Assembly: GCA_947166295.1 (NCBI GenBank)
Contig: CAMVDR010000007.1
Coordinates: 1-35,212 of the forward strand
From: an uncultured Candidatus Saccharibacteria bacterium
Lineage (GTDB): Bacteria; Patescibacteriota; Saccharimonadia; Saccharimonadales; Saccharimonadaceae
Reading direction: 5' to 3'
DNA: 35,212 bases
Below, one piece after another: positions 23,750 to 32,896 of the stretch; the first letter of the stretch is position 1, and each line of letters starts with the position of its first letter. The position numbers and the translations under genes are program-made. Below the pieces are notes generated by a model, which saw only the letters and a list, made by a program, of their open reading frames with translations, made no database searches and was not told the origin of the DNA.

Positions 23750-24688
23750 TTATTCGTGAATTATTTTGCGAAAAAGCCAATAAATCCTGCCGCCAAAATT
23801 CGTACTTATCAAATTGTAAAATTTCAGCTTATCCGTTAGATATTTATTATTGGCAAAATTTTTCTTATGTTTCTTTATCCACTCTTTTGCCAAACTACCA
23901 TATTTCGGTTCAATTTTCCCAGCAATCACAAAATCCAACAATGCATATTTGGCCGAAAGCAACGAAACCTCTGCTGCTTGTTTTAAGTCAACATCGTCTT
24001 TAAAATATTCCACGGCTTCTCTTGCCACCATCTCTCGCTCTTTCAACCGCTCCTCAACTTTCGCCGTATTCATTAAACTATTCTTTCTATCTACATAGAC
24101 ATACAGCGATTCCGGTATATACGCTACTCTCTCCGCTTTAAAGAACAATTTATAAGTAGTCCGCGAGTCTTCATGCTTCTCGCCCTTAGGGAAATATATA
24201 CCATTATCTACAAATATTTTTTTCTTGTATAGTTTATTCCATGTCACTATATCTACATTCTCTTGCCCCACCAACAACTTTATCACTGCCTGCTTACCAG
24301 TCATAGTTTCTTCTTTTGGCCTTATTGAATTATATCCGCATGCTACTATATCTGCATTCTTTTCAGACATACGCCTATACATAACGCCAATAAAATCTTC
24401 GCCCACAAAATCATCGCTGTCCACAAACGCAATAATTTCACTCTTCGCCTTCTTTATGCCAAAATTCCTCGCGTCCGAAAGTCCACCATTCTTTTTATGA
24501 AAGACCCTCGCTCTTTTCTCCTTCTGGGCAAATTCATCACAGATTCCACCGGAACCGTCCGTAGACCCATCATCCACTATCACGATGTCCAGATTCTCAT
24601 AATTCTGCCGAACAATTGAATCCAAACATTTCCCTACAAAATCCTCTACATTATAAACTGGCACAATAACAGAAATTAGTGGCTTCAT
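23750..24688 (-). CDS. Glycosyltransferase family 2
   Basis: 312 residues. GT-A motifs: ISVIVPVYN (5-13), DDGSTDGS (39-46), DARNFGI (72-78), and DSDD (90-93) as the metal-binding motif. The C-terminal half is helical, ending in a basic stretch, without clear membrane segments. It overlaps galE's TGA by 4 nt (ATGA), the usual translational coupling, so it is the downstream partner of galE. Its stop is adjacent to the stop of the convergent ABC ATPase. Specificity unknown; a galactosyl- or galactofuranosyltransferase is plausible given galE and glf. Confidence 0.92.
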   Translation of the reverse strand: MKPLISVIVPVYNVEDFVGKCLDSIVRQNYENLDIVIVDDGSTDGSGGICDEFAQKEKRARVFHKKNGGLSDARNFGIKKAKSEIIAFVDSDDFVGEDFIGVMYRRMSEKNADIVACGYNSIRPKEETMTGKQAVIKLLVGQENVDIVTWNKLYKKKIFVDNGIYFPKGEKHEDSRTTYKLFFKAERVAYIPESLYVYVDRKNSLMNTAKVEERLKEREMVAREAVEYFKDDVDLKQAAEVSLLSAKYALLDFVIAGKIEPKYGSLAKEWIKKHKKNFANNKYLTDKLKFYNLISTNFGGRIYWLFRKIIHE

Positions 24689-25692
24689 TTTTTCTCAGCA
24701 AAACACTTTAAGTAATTTATCGTATCGTTCATCGCGTCTTCGATTGTTAGCTCCGTCACCCATTCTAACTCTTCTCTAGCCTTCTTGGGATTCGCAAAGA
24801 TCTTCGCTAAATCCCCTGCCCTTCTGCCCACTACCTTATACGGCAATTTAGTGCCACTGGCTTTTTCAAACGCCGTCACCATCTCTAACACCGAAGTTGC
24901 CTTACCAGTACCTAAATTATATATAGATATTCCTGGTTTCATTTTTTCTATCGCCGCCACATGACCCTTGGCTAAATCCACCACATGAATATAGTCTCTC
25001 ATCCCAGTACCATCTGGAGTGTCATAATCGTTACCATATACAGACAATTCTTTTATCTCGCCTGTAGATACTTTCATAATTATTGGCATTAAATTGTTTG
25101 GAATGTCATTCGGGTCTTCACCAATTAATCCAGACTTATGCGCCCCAACTGGATTAAAATAACGCAAAATCGTTGCCTCAAATTTTTCATCAGCCTCTGC
25201 TACATCTTTCAAAATTTCTTCAATCACATGTTTGGTCTCGCCATACGGATTCGTAATTCCTACCCCAGTCTGCATTTCTTCCGTCAATTCCGCTACGCCT
25301 TGATCACCATACACTGTCGCCGAGGATGAAAAGATAATCCTATCTACTCCATACTTCTTCATACACTTCAATAAGTTAATCGTGCCACCCACATTATTTT
25401 CATAATATTTTAATGGTTTTTCTACTGATTCCCCCACTGCTTTTAACCCCGCAAAATGTATCACCAAATCAAACCCACCATTCCTGAATATCTCGTCCAT
25501 CGCTGGAATATCTAGCAAATCCGCTTTATGAAATACCGGTTTCACACCAGTAATTTTTTCGATATCGTCCAATACTGTAATCTTGCTATTAAACAAATTG
25601 TCCAATATCTCAATATCATAACCACGCTCAATCAATTCTACCGCAGTATGCGAACCAATATATCCAGTTCCTCCAGTTAAAAGTATCTTCAT
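24685..25692 (-). CDS. galE: UDP-glucose 4-epimerase GalE
   Basis: 335 residues, extended SDR family. The NAD-binding motif TGGTGYIGSHT spans 6-16. The catalytic SSSATVYG region (122-129) and YGETK (Y150, K154) supply the Tyr/Lys pair. It interconverts UDP-glucose and UDP-galactose. UDP-Gal would then feed Glf (31727-32896) to make UDP-galactofuranose. A GGAGGAG ribosome binding site precedes the ATG. It ends in TGA overlapping the next ATG, which shows UGA is a stop codon here. Confidence 0.96.
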   Translation of the reverse strand: MKILLTGGTGYIGSHTAVELIERGYDIEILDNLFNSKITVLDDIEKITGVKPVFHKADLLDIPAMDEIFRNGGFDLVIHFAGLKAVGESVEKPLKYYENNVGGTINLLKCMKKYGVDRIIFSSSATVYGDQGVAELTEEMQTGVGITNPYGETKHVIEEILKDVAEADEKFEATILRYFNPVGAHKSGLIGEDPNDIPNNLMPIIMKVSTGEIKELSVYGNDYDTPDGTGMRDYIHVVDLAKGHVAAIEKMKPGISIYNLGTGKATSVLEMVTAFEKASGTKLPYKVVGRRAGDLAKIFANPKKAREELEWVTELTIEDAMNDTINYLKCFAEKK

Positions 25693-25778
25693 TTCTCCTC
25701 CTTCCTTTTATTATTTACCACTTACTCACCTTTTTAAACCAGTTTTATATATTTACCCCATTCATAACTTCAGCTTAA

Positions 25779-26729
25779 CTATCGTCTTCTTACCTCTTCT
25801 ACAAAAAACCTTGGCCTTCTCTTTGTCTCTGAATATATTTTACCGATATATTCTCCTATTAAGCCCAATGAAATCATTTGGATTCCAGCCACCAGCCATA
25901 TTGAGCATACAATGAATGTCCAGCCATCAACAACCCGTCCAACCGCACGGACAACTAGCGCATATATCATTATTATCAGACTTAAAATAAATACTAAAAA
26001 CCCAAAAAACAATACCATTTTTATAGGCCTTACACTAAATGATGTCACTCCATCCCACGCAAAACTCAGCATCTTTTTCAGCGGATATTTCGATTCCCCA
26101 GCTATACGCTTATTTCTTTCATACTCAACCGTACTGGACTTCAAACCAATCAGTGGAACCATGCCTCTTAAGAATAGGTTCACCTCGGGATAGTTACTAA
26201 GCTCGTCCAAAGCCTTTTTAGACATCAATCTACAATCGGCAGCATTATACACCAATTCAACTCCTAGATGGCCCATAATCTTATAAAACATTTGCGCCGT
26301 ATATCTTTTAAATTTAGTATCAGTTTTTCTATCTCCCCTCACGCCATATACAATTTCATTCCCTTTACCATACTCCTTCAAAAAGCCATCAACTACATCA
26401 AGATCGTCCTGTAAATCTGCATCCATGCTAATCGATACATCGCAATAATCTTTAGCATACATCAACCCCGCAAGCAATGCATTCTGATGTCCTACATTAT
26501 GAGCTAGTTTAAGACCAACCACTATGCTGTCTTTATCTACCAACCCAGCAATCATCTTCCAAGTATCATCCTTAGAACCATCATCAACAAACACCACCTT
26601 GCTATTCTTGTCAATCTTCTTACTTTGTATTAATATATCCGCTTTTATTCTCAACGATTCGTATGTCTCTTTTAAACATAGCGATTCGTTATAACAAGGA
26701 AGGACAAAATATACTTTTGGTATTTTCAT
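25779..26729 (-). CDS. GtrB/DPM-like polyprenyl-phosphate glycosyltransferase
   Basis: 316 residues. The GT2 catalytic domain (1-215) has LPCYNES (10-16), VDDGSKDD near 50 and the DADLQDD metal motif near 105. The RIAGESKYPLKKM segment near 210 is typical of the GtrB/ArnC/DPMS family. Two C-terminal membrane helices span about 233-255 and 270-295. It would make polyprenyl-phosphate-sugar, the donor for GT-C enzymes such as those at 26731 and 32893 and the partner of GtrA proteins. It starts 1 base after the DUF6056-like gene's stop region, in the same minus-strand unit. Confidence 0.9.
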   Translation of the reverse strand: MKIPKVYFVLPCYNESLCLKETYESLRIKADILIQSKKIDKNSKVVFVDDGSKDDTWKMIAGLVDKDSIVVGLKLAHNVGHQNALLAGLMYAKDYCDVSISMDADLQDDLDVVDGFLKEYGKGNEIVYGVRGDRKTDTKFKRYTAQMFYKIMGHLGVELVYNAADCRLMSKKALDELSNYPEVNLFLRGMVPLIGLKSSTVEYERNKRIAGESKYPLKKMLSFAWDGVTSFSVRPIKMVLFFGFLVFILSLIIMIYALVVRAVGRVVDGWTFIVCSIWLVAGIQMISLGLIGEYIGKIYSETKRRPRFFVEEVRRR

Positions 26730-26730
26730 A

Positions 26731-28287
26731 TCATTCTCCGCTCAATACATTACCGCAATAATATTTTGAAAACACAATTGAATTCGTTACAGTACAAACC
26801 TGGTTTCCCACCTCTTTGTACCATTCAGTCTGATTTTCATAAGCCAACTTTCCACCAAGCACTGTTAGTTCGCCGTCACTAAGATCATACATCGTTAAAA
26901 AACTTCTATAAAACCATTCCGGAAGAGTAAAGTTATTCGCACTAAAATCAGTCGCATCAGATCCTTCTATCATTACTGGAATATCTGCAACTACCAACTT
27001 ATCTATTTCTCCACTCTTGTATAATGCAATCAATGCATTTCTACGCTCCAACGCCGAAGCACGGGTTACTAAAACCGCAAAATACCCCTTATTGAATTGA
27101 TAAATACCTCTTGCCGACAAAAGCATAAAAATAGCAACCGCTACCACTACCACTCCGCGTAAAATAGCCGAATATTTCCATCCAGACATAAGAGAATCGA
27201 CCCAATCACATAAGAATATAACTAGAGTTATGACCATTATTACAAGACCCATAGATGGAATTCCAAGGACTCGAGCCTCTGCAGACACGGCATGTCCACC
27301 AAAAAAATACACCAACAACGGAAAATAAATAAATGTCAAAAATAACAGCATTTCAAAAATGCCAATTTTCACACAACTAGCACAAGATGTTAATTTTTTT
27401 CCAAAGGCCAAATTACTAGCCAAAATACCAACCGTAATCATTAACGCCCATTTCCACACAGAAACTCCCACAATCATATTAGCAATAGATTTGATTGGCC
27501 TAGCAAATGCAAGCTCTACTAGAGAAACTGTTGCTTTGGCAGCGCCAGCCCTTGTCCATAGACCAGGAGCAAGCGCCATAACCAATCCACCCAGCAAAAG
27601 AACTACGAACATCAGTAAGCATACCCTTCTATATGTTTTATACCTTTTCACGAAAGACGAAATAATTAATGCAATACCAGACCATCCCAAAACAATCAAC
27701 ATAGATGCTTCGCTCACAGTTTGGCCACAAAAAGCCAGAATCATAAAAATCCATACCATTTTTCTCTTTCTGATCTTGCCTCTATTTTTAACTAGCCAAA
27801 CAAACAAAGCCGAATCATAGACCACTACAATCATTCCGAGAAAATGAACAACTGCTGAATCCAGCCAAAGATATATGTCAAACAAGCAAACAGAACAATA
27901 CATAATCGTCGCAGCTACCAAAAAACCAACCAGACACGCCTTAACGAACTTCTCCCTACCAAAATCAGCTAGCTGACTAATCAGCCAAGACCACGCCGCG
28001 CCGAAAGACACCAATAAAGTCATCGATACAACAATCTGCGAACCAACACTACCGAAAAATTTATATGAAATCCCGCTAATAAAAGATTGCGCTAACCTAC
28101 CGCCCCAAGTCATGTATTGTTCAAAAGCATAACCAAAAATTCCCTTACTCCTAATCTCAGTCATAAAATAGTACTCATCAGCAATCGGTCTTGCGAAAAC
28201 CGCCATAACAACTAGCCCAAAGAATAAAATACCCACTATCGCCGCCACAATATACCAAAGAAACCTTGACCGAATTTTCCTCTCCAT
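26731..28287 (-). CDS. DUF6056-like polytopic membrane protein (GT-C-like)
   Basis: 518 residues from ATG 28287. An in-frame ATG at 28317 also exists, but a TATAAT box (28302-28297) lies between the two, so the downstream start is preferred. The N-terminal helix is followed by ADEYYFM and then YMTWGGRLAQ, the diagnostic pattern of DUF6056 proteins, which resemble GT-C polyprenyl-phosphate glycosyltransferases. About ten further hydrophobic helices follow, and a soluble C-terminal domain (about 410-518). It likely glycosylates a surface acceptor using donors from the downstream GtrB-like enzyme, but the reaction is unproven. Confidence 0.78.
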   Translation of the reverse strand: MERKIRSRFLWYIVAAIVGILFFGLVVMAVFARPIADEYYFMTEIRSKGIFGYAFEQYMTWGGRLAQSFISGISYKFFGSVGSQIVVSMTLLVSFGAAWSWLISQLADFGREKFVKACLVGFLVAATIMYCSVCLFDIYLWLDSAVVHFLGMIVVVYDSALFVWLVKNRGKIRKRKMVWIFMILAFCGQTVSEASMLIVLGWSGIALIISSFVKRYKTYRRVCLLMFVVLLLGGLVMALAPGLWTRAGAAKATVSLVELAFARPIKSIANMIVGVSVWKWALMITVGILASNLAFGKKLTSCASCVKIGIFEMLLFLTFIYFPLLVYFFGGHAVSAEARVLGIPSMGLVIMVITLVIFLCDWVDSLMSGWKYSAILRGVVVVAVAIFMLLSARGIYQFNKGYFAVLVTRASALERRNALIALYKSGEIDKLVVADIPVMIEGSDATDFSANNFTLPEWFYRSFLTMYDLSDGELTVLGGKLAYENQTEWYKEVGNQVCTVTNSIVFSKYYCGNVLSGE

Positions 28288-28296
28288 ATAATATAT

Positions 28297-28302
28297 ATTA
28301 TA
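28297..28302 (-). promoter_or_regulatory. -10 box before the DUF6056-like gene
   Basis: TATAAT on the minus strand, 9 nt before the chosen ATG at 28287; it decides the start codon. Confidence 0.55.
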
Positions 28303-28345
28303 CCCCAAAAAAGACAAAACGACAACGACATGTACTAATTACTAA

Positions 28346-29479
28346 TTAAGAATACAAATCAAACATTCGTAGTTTAAAAATTTTATCAAAATCATATTTT
28401 TCTAAATAATCTTCCCTAGCCGCACTAGCCATCCTCAAACTTTTTTTACTGTCTTTCCTCATTACATATAAAGCTTTCGCCAGATCGTCTTTATCCCTAG
28501 CACGACACAATATTCCAGTCTTCCCATCAATAATAATTTCTCCATTCCCATCTACATTGGAAACGACTATCTTTTTTTTCATCATCATTGCCTCGAGCAA
28601 AGCAATCGAAGCGCCCTCGTAATAGCTGGGCAACACAAAAACATCACTCTCTGCCATTGCGCGCAACGGATCATTTGTAAAACCTTTCAAGGCTATCCTC
28701 TTGTCATCACAGGTAATTTTATTCAACCAATCATCTAACGGCCCTTCACCATAAATATCTAATCTACATCGTGGACACTCTCTTTCCACTTTTTTGAATG
28801 CTCCTATTAATTCCCTAATGCCCTTATAATCAATCAATCTTCCAATATAGCAATAAACACCGTATTTACATTTTACTTTTCTGTACTTTTCAAAACTATC
28901 AAAAACGCCATTTGGAATTACCTCAACATTGCTAAATCGTTTATCAGTAACCTTGTCAAAACTTTCTTTTTCACAATTACTAATAAAAATTATTTTGAAA
29001 ATTTTTCTAGCTTCTCCTAAAATAATTTTTCCTATAATATTCTTAAACGGTCTATCCACATTCTGTAAAACCCAAGTCCTAAAGTCAATATGGTCTGTCC
29101 ATAAAACTCTGATACCCATCCTTCTCCCAGCCACGCTTGCCGCAATCCAATCATCCCTAGATTGGATATTTATAACCTTCGGCTTTATCTGTCTAAAAAC
29201 ATTACGATACCAAAAATAAAGCCTCAATTGCCACAAAAAATAAATCGGCAACAATAAATTTCTCCAACCACTATAATTCTGTTGTTTAAGATATGGCCCT
29301 TTTATAACACGAATTCCAGCGTCTTTCGCACTATTAAACAATTTCTTCGAACTACTTATAATTACCGGTTCAAAACCATTTCTTTTTAGTACGTCAGCAA
29401 GTTTAACTTGATAAGTTTCTGCACCACCAAAAGCTTCTGGAGCAACATTTCTAATTAAAATAACATCATTTTTCGCCAT
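28346..29479 (-). CDS. Glycosyltransferase family 4 (GT-B)
   Basis: 377 residues, GT-B fold. The N-terminal Rossmann half contains GGAETYQVKLADVL (about 18-31). The C-terminal half contains GRLIDYKGIRELI (about 220) and the retaining GT4 motif PSYYEGASIALLEAM with the catalytic E-x7-E arrangement. It transfers a sugar from a nucleotide donor with retention; sugar unknown. It overlaps the upstream fusion gene by 14 nt, so it belongs to the same operon. Confidence 0.93.
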   Translation of the reverse strand: MAKNDVILIRNVAPEAFGGAETYQVKLADVLKRNGFEPVIISSSKKLFNSAKDAGIRVIKGPYLKQQNYSGWRNLLLPIYFLWQLRLYFWYRNVFRQIKPKVINIQSRDDWIAASVAGRRMGIRVLWTDHIDFRTWVLQNVDRPFKNIIGKIILGEARKIFKIIFISNCEKESFDKVTDKRFSNVEVIPNGVFDSFEKYRKVKCKYGVYCYIGRLIDYKGIRELIGAFKKVERECPRCRLDIYGEGPLDDWLNKITCDDKRIALKGFTNDPLRAMAESDVFVLPSYYEGASIALLEAMMMKKKIVVSNVDGNGEIIIDGKTGILCRARDKDDLAKALYVMRKDSKKSLRMASAAREDYLEKYDFDKIFKLRMFDLYS

Positions 29480-31634
29480 CTATCATGTCCCTTTTAACAA
29501 CACCAACAAATCTATCCCAAGTGTATTCCCTCGTCAACAAATTCTGAGCATTTTTTGCATACAATTCCAATTTGCTACTATCTTTCATGATACTATTAAT
29601 AATCTTCACATATTCCTCGTATCTAGTATAATCTCTGACAAGATATCCTGTCGTCTCATTACGTACAAACTCACCCACTCCACCATCATCGCTTGCCACA
29701 ATAGGTAAACCAGCTGCTGCCGCTTCGAGCAATACATTTGGCATACCATCACTAAGTGAAGTATATAAAAACAAATCATATTCCCCAATAGGCAATGAAT
29801 CAAAACCATCATAACCACCACAATATCTCACATTTTTCGCGCCAGAAAAGATACTAGAGCCGACATTCTCACCCAACTCTCCATACATATCTATCTGTAC
29901 AGACCCCTCATCCAAATACTTGCCAATCTCAACAACTAATTCTGGTAACTTTAAAGGAACCACTCTGCTCGCCCAAAGAATCTTCATTTTTCCACGTTCA
30001 CAAAGCCCCTTCTTTGGCTTAACTAATTTTAGGCCCCTGACCGGCTGCCTATGTATCTTAAACTTATCTGCAGAAAAACCATTCATCTCAATACTATAAT
30101 CAATCATCGCCTGATTATCGGTAAATACTCTCTTTACTACATCATATATCTCAAATAAACATGGGTTATCATAAGAATATACTGCCTTCATATTACTGCC
30201 AGAAATATATTCCCAAGCAAACAACGAAACGGTCAAATTATAATTATTCTTAACCAAGCCCTTATGTGATCTAACCCAATCGTATGCATACTCAGAGTTA
30301 ATAATATGTAGGTTTTTGCAATTTAACTGGACAATCAGTCTAGTAAATAAATTGTCGGCCTTCTCCGGTGAAAGACCTTCGCTAACTTTACCAAAATCCA
30401 CAAAATCAACATATTCCGGCAAATTTTTCGCCCAGGTATTTTTAGCATTCAATGTAGCAATTACAACAAAATGAGCATTTCGATTATTTTCCTTTATCGC
30501 TTCGATATAGTTAAATAGCACCTTATCCGCACCCCCTCTCACAACCCACGGTACCAAAAAGACATAATCCGGCTCCCCAGTTATTGACTCGGCTATTTTT
30601 AAAAACGCATTCCCTACATCAATTTGCTCTTCTGCATTGTAAAACAAAACGCCATTAACCGCCGCCTTATATGGATATAATTGAGAATCAATCCTGTTCA
30701 TTTTTTTCCATTCTTCAACAACATATTTTGGGATAGTTTTTCTCTTCGCTTGAGGTGATTCATAATTCAATACCTTTATAACAACTTTAGCGACGGGTGT
30801 AATAAAATAATTAATCCTTGGATTGTTTCTTATCTTCTTATACAAACGATACCCCTTACTAATGATAATTTTTTTCCTACTCGTCTGCTTCGCAGGTTTA
30901 ACGATTTTTTTAAAATTCGGAAACGAAAAGATATTCATATATGGAATCGTAACTCTTTCCTCGTTTCCTAAAGATAATCTGGAATTATTTGATCTTCGAT
31001 AAAAAAGGACTGTCTCTTTCGCAATAATATGAGAGATCCCCTTCTCAATAGTCTCAATGTTAAAAACATAATCCTCATGGCCAAAACCGTCCAGCATTTT
31101 GCGATATGGCACTTTCAACATAGTCGATCTTTTTGCAACCAGAACCGAACACCAGCGGTTTTCTCCAATTAGCCCAACCAAGTCTTTATCAGAACCACCA
31201 TAGCTCGTCTGAACAGTCAAAACATTTCTTTGGTCAATACCAAAAGTCAAAATGCTCTCAGGATGAACTACAACCTCTGACTCAGTTTGTTTCAATAATC
31301 TTATTGCTTCAATAAACCAGTTATCAGTTATTAAGTCATCGCCATCGAATACCCCAACATATTCTCCTAACGCATGGCTAATTGCAAAATTCCTCGAAGG
31401 CCCCGTATCACCAAAATTATTCTCAAATATCCTAAAATTCCTTCTATTTTTATACCTTCTAAAGTATCTCTTTGTTTCCAAGTCTCCGTTATCGATATGT
31501 ACAACAAATTCGCACAAAAATCCTTCATCCTCCAACCGCTGTACGGCATCAAAAAGACTGCGCATCGTTTTATGGGCAACTAACCCTTCATTATGAGCCG
31601 TCACAATTACAGACAAATCAATTTTCTTTTTCAT
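29466..31634 (-). CDS. Bifunctional GT2-GT4 glycosyltransferase fusion
   Basis: 722 residues, two catalytic domains. The N-terminal GT2 domain (about 1-240) has LSVIVTAHNEG (7-17), FDGDDLITDNW (metal motif) and an LGEYVGV stretch before it. A linker of ~100 residues with basic Tyr/Lys runs follows. The C-terminal GT4 domain (about 350-715) shows ILWASRVVPLKLPELV and YTSLSDGMPNVLLEAAAAGLP. Two linkages may be made by one polypeptide, as in capsule/teichoic polymerases, but chain polymerisation is not shown. It heads the minus-strand block 31634-28346, with an AGGAG leader and a TGGTATAAT promoter. Confidence 0.9.
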   Translation of the reverse strand: MKKKIDLSVIVTAHNEGLVAHKTMRSLFDAVQRLEDEGFLCEFVVHIDNGDLETKRYFRRYKNRRNFRIFENNFGDTGPSRNFAISHALGEYVGVFDGDDLITDNWFIEAIRLLKQTESEVVVHPESILTFGIDQRNVLTVQTSYGGSDKDLVGLIGENRWCSVLVAKRSTMLKVPYRKMLDGFGHEDYVFNIETIEKGISHIIAKETVLFYRRSNNSRLSLGNEERVTIPYMNIFSFPNFKKIVKPAKQTSRKKIIISKGYRLYKKIRNNPRINYFITPVAKVVIKVLNYESPQAKRKTIPKYVVEEWKKMNRIDSQLYPYKAAVNGVLFYNAEEQIDVGNAFLKIAESITGEPDYVFLVPWVVRGGADKVLFNYIEAIKENNRNAHFVVIATLNAKNTWAKNLPEYVDFVDFGKVSEGLSPEKADNLFTRLIVQLNCKNLHIINSEYAYDWVRSHKGLVKNNYNLTVSLFAWEYISGSNMKAVYSYDNPCLFEIYDVVKRVFTDNQAMIDYSIEMNGFSADKFKIHRQPVRGLKLVKPKKGLCERGKMKILWASRVVPLKLPELVVEIGKYLDEGSVQIDMYGELGENVGSSIFSGAKNVRYCGGYDGFDSLPIGEYDLFLYTSLSDGMPNVLLEAAAAGLPIVASDDGGVGEFVRNETTGYLVRDYTRYEEYVKIINSIMKDSSKLELYAKNAQNLLTREYTWDRFVGVVKRDMIDGEK

Positions 31635-31665
31635 TAATCCTACTCCTACCTCTCCTACTCAATCC

Positions 31666-31674
31666 ATTATACCA
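31666..31674 (-). promoter_or_regulatory. Extended -10 promoter of the GT2-GT4 operon
   Basis: TGGTATAAT on the minus strand (31674-31666), followed by a ~31-nt leader containing AGGAG repeats. It is divergent from glf. No -35 match. Confidence 0.65.
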
Positions 31675-31692
31675 CAGTAAATTAAAACCCAT

Positions 31693-31720
31693 TTTACATT
31701 GAGCAATAATAGATTATAAT
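31693..31720 (+). promoter_or_regulatory. glf promoter (leaderless)
   Basis: TTTACA (31693-31698), 16 nt, TATAAT (31715-31720). The ATG at 31727 comes 6 nt later, so the mRNA should start at the start codon. Confidence 0.75.
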
Positions 31721-31726
31721 AAAATC

Positions 31727-32896
31727 ATGAACCAGTATGACGCAATAATCGTAGGCGCAGGAATATTCGGCCTAACCATAGCTGAAAGATTAGTCAATTG
31801 CCTAAACAAAAAAGTATTACTCATTGAAAAAAGACCCCATATTGGTGGAAATTGTTTTTCAATCATAGATCCTGACACCAAAATAGAATGTCATAAATAC
31901 GGAGCGCATATCTTCCATACATCAAACGAAGAAGTATGGAAATATGTAAATAAATTTTCCGAGTTTACCAACTATCAACACAGAGTATATACAACACACA
32001 AAGGCGAAGTATACCCACTCCCGATAAACCTTGGGACTATCAATCAATTCTTTCATGCATGCTACTCACCAGATGAAGCAAAACGCCTTCTACAAAAACA
32101 AGCCTCTATTATTCAGGCACAACCAAATAATCTAAAGGACAAAGGCATTTCACTCATCGGCCAACCGCTCTTCGAGGCTTTCTTCATGAATTACACTTCC
32201 AAACAATGGCAAACACCGGCAGAACAACTTCCGCCGCAAATTATAACTCGTCTTCCAGTCAGATATAATTACAATAATCGATACTTTTCAGACACGTATG
32301 AGGGACTTCCGATATCCGGATATTATATCTTTTTTCAAAAGATGCTTGATTCATGTAAGAAAAATTTGACTCTGAAACTCAATACGGATTATTTTGCCGA
32401 TGATGAGGCTAAAAAACTTACCAATGAAGGGGTTCTTACAATTTTCACCGGACCCATAGATCAATTCTTTAAATATAAATATGGACACCTCAAATGGAGA
32501 ACTGTAGAATTCAAAAAAGCTGTCATCCAGACAAACGACTTCCAAGGATGCTCCGTCATGAACTATGCCGACCTAAAACAGCCCTACACTAGAATAATTG
32601 AATTTAAACATTTTCATCCAGAAAGAAACAATGACTCATATAATCCAAATAGCAAAAAAACTATAATTTTCAAGGAATTCAGCAAAACATGGCAACCTGG
32701 TGATGAACCATATTACCCGGTGAGGACACAGAAAGATGTCACCACTTACCACAAATACCAAAAAGAATCAGCCAAACACCCAAACATAATCTTCGGTGGA
32801 AGACTCGGCGAATACGCATACTACGATATGGACGCAACCTTTGCAAGAGCATTACAGACTTTCCAAAATACAGTCACTCCCCATTTCAAAAATTAA
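31727..32896 (+). CDS. glf: UDP-galactopyranose mutase
   Basis: Flavoenzyme that converts UDP-galactopyranose to UDP-galactofuranose; 389 residues, normal length. FAD-binding IVGAGIFGLTIAERL spans 8-22; GGNCFS (about 41-46), KYGAHIFHTSN, NYADLKQPYTR and the closing GGRLGEYAYYDMDATFARAL are family signatures. It is the best evidence that the surface glycan of this organism contains galactofuranose. Its TAA overlaps the convergent gene's stop through a shared TTAA (32893-32896). Promoter directly upstream, leaderless. Confidence 0.97.
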   Translation: MNQYDAIIVGAGIFGLTIAERLVNCLNKKVLLIEKRPHIGGNCFSIIDPDTKIECHKYGAHIFHTSNEEVWKYVNKFSEFTNYQHRVYTTHKGEVYPLPINLGTINQFFHACYSPDEAKRLLQKQASIIQAQPNNLKDKGISLIGQPLFEAFFMNYTSKQWQTPAEQLPPQIITRLPVRYNYNNRYFSDTYEGLPISGYYIFFQKMLDSCKKNLTLKLNTDYFADDEAKKLTNEGVLTIFTGPIDQFFKYKYGHLKWRTVEFKKAVIQTNDFQGCSVMNYADLKQPYTRIIEFKHFHPERNNDSYNPNSKKTIIFKEFSKTWQPGDEPYYPVRTQKDVTTYHKYQKESAKHPNIIFGGRLGEYAYYDMDATFARALQTFQNTVTPHFKN

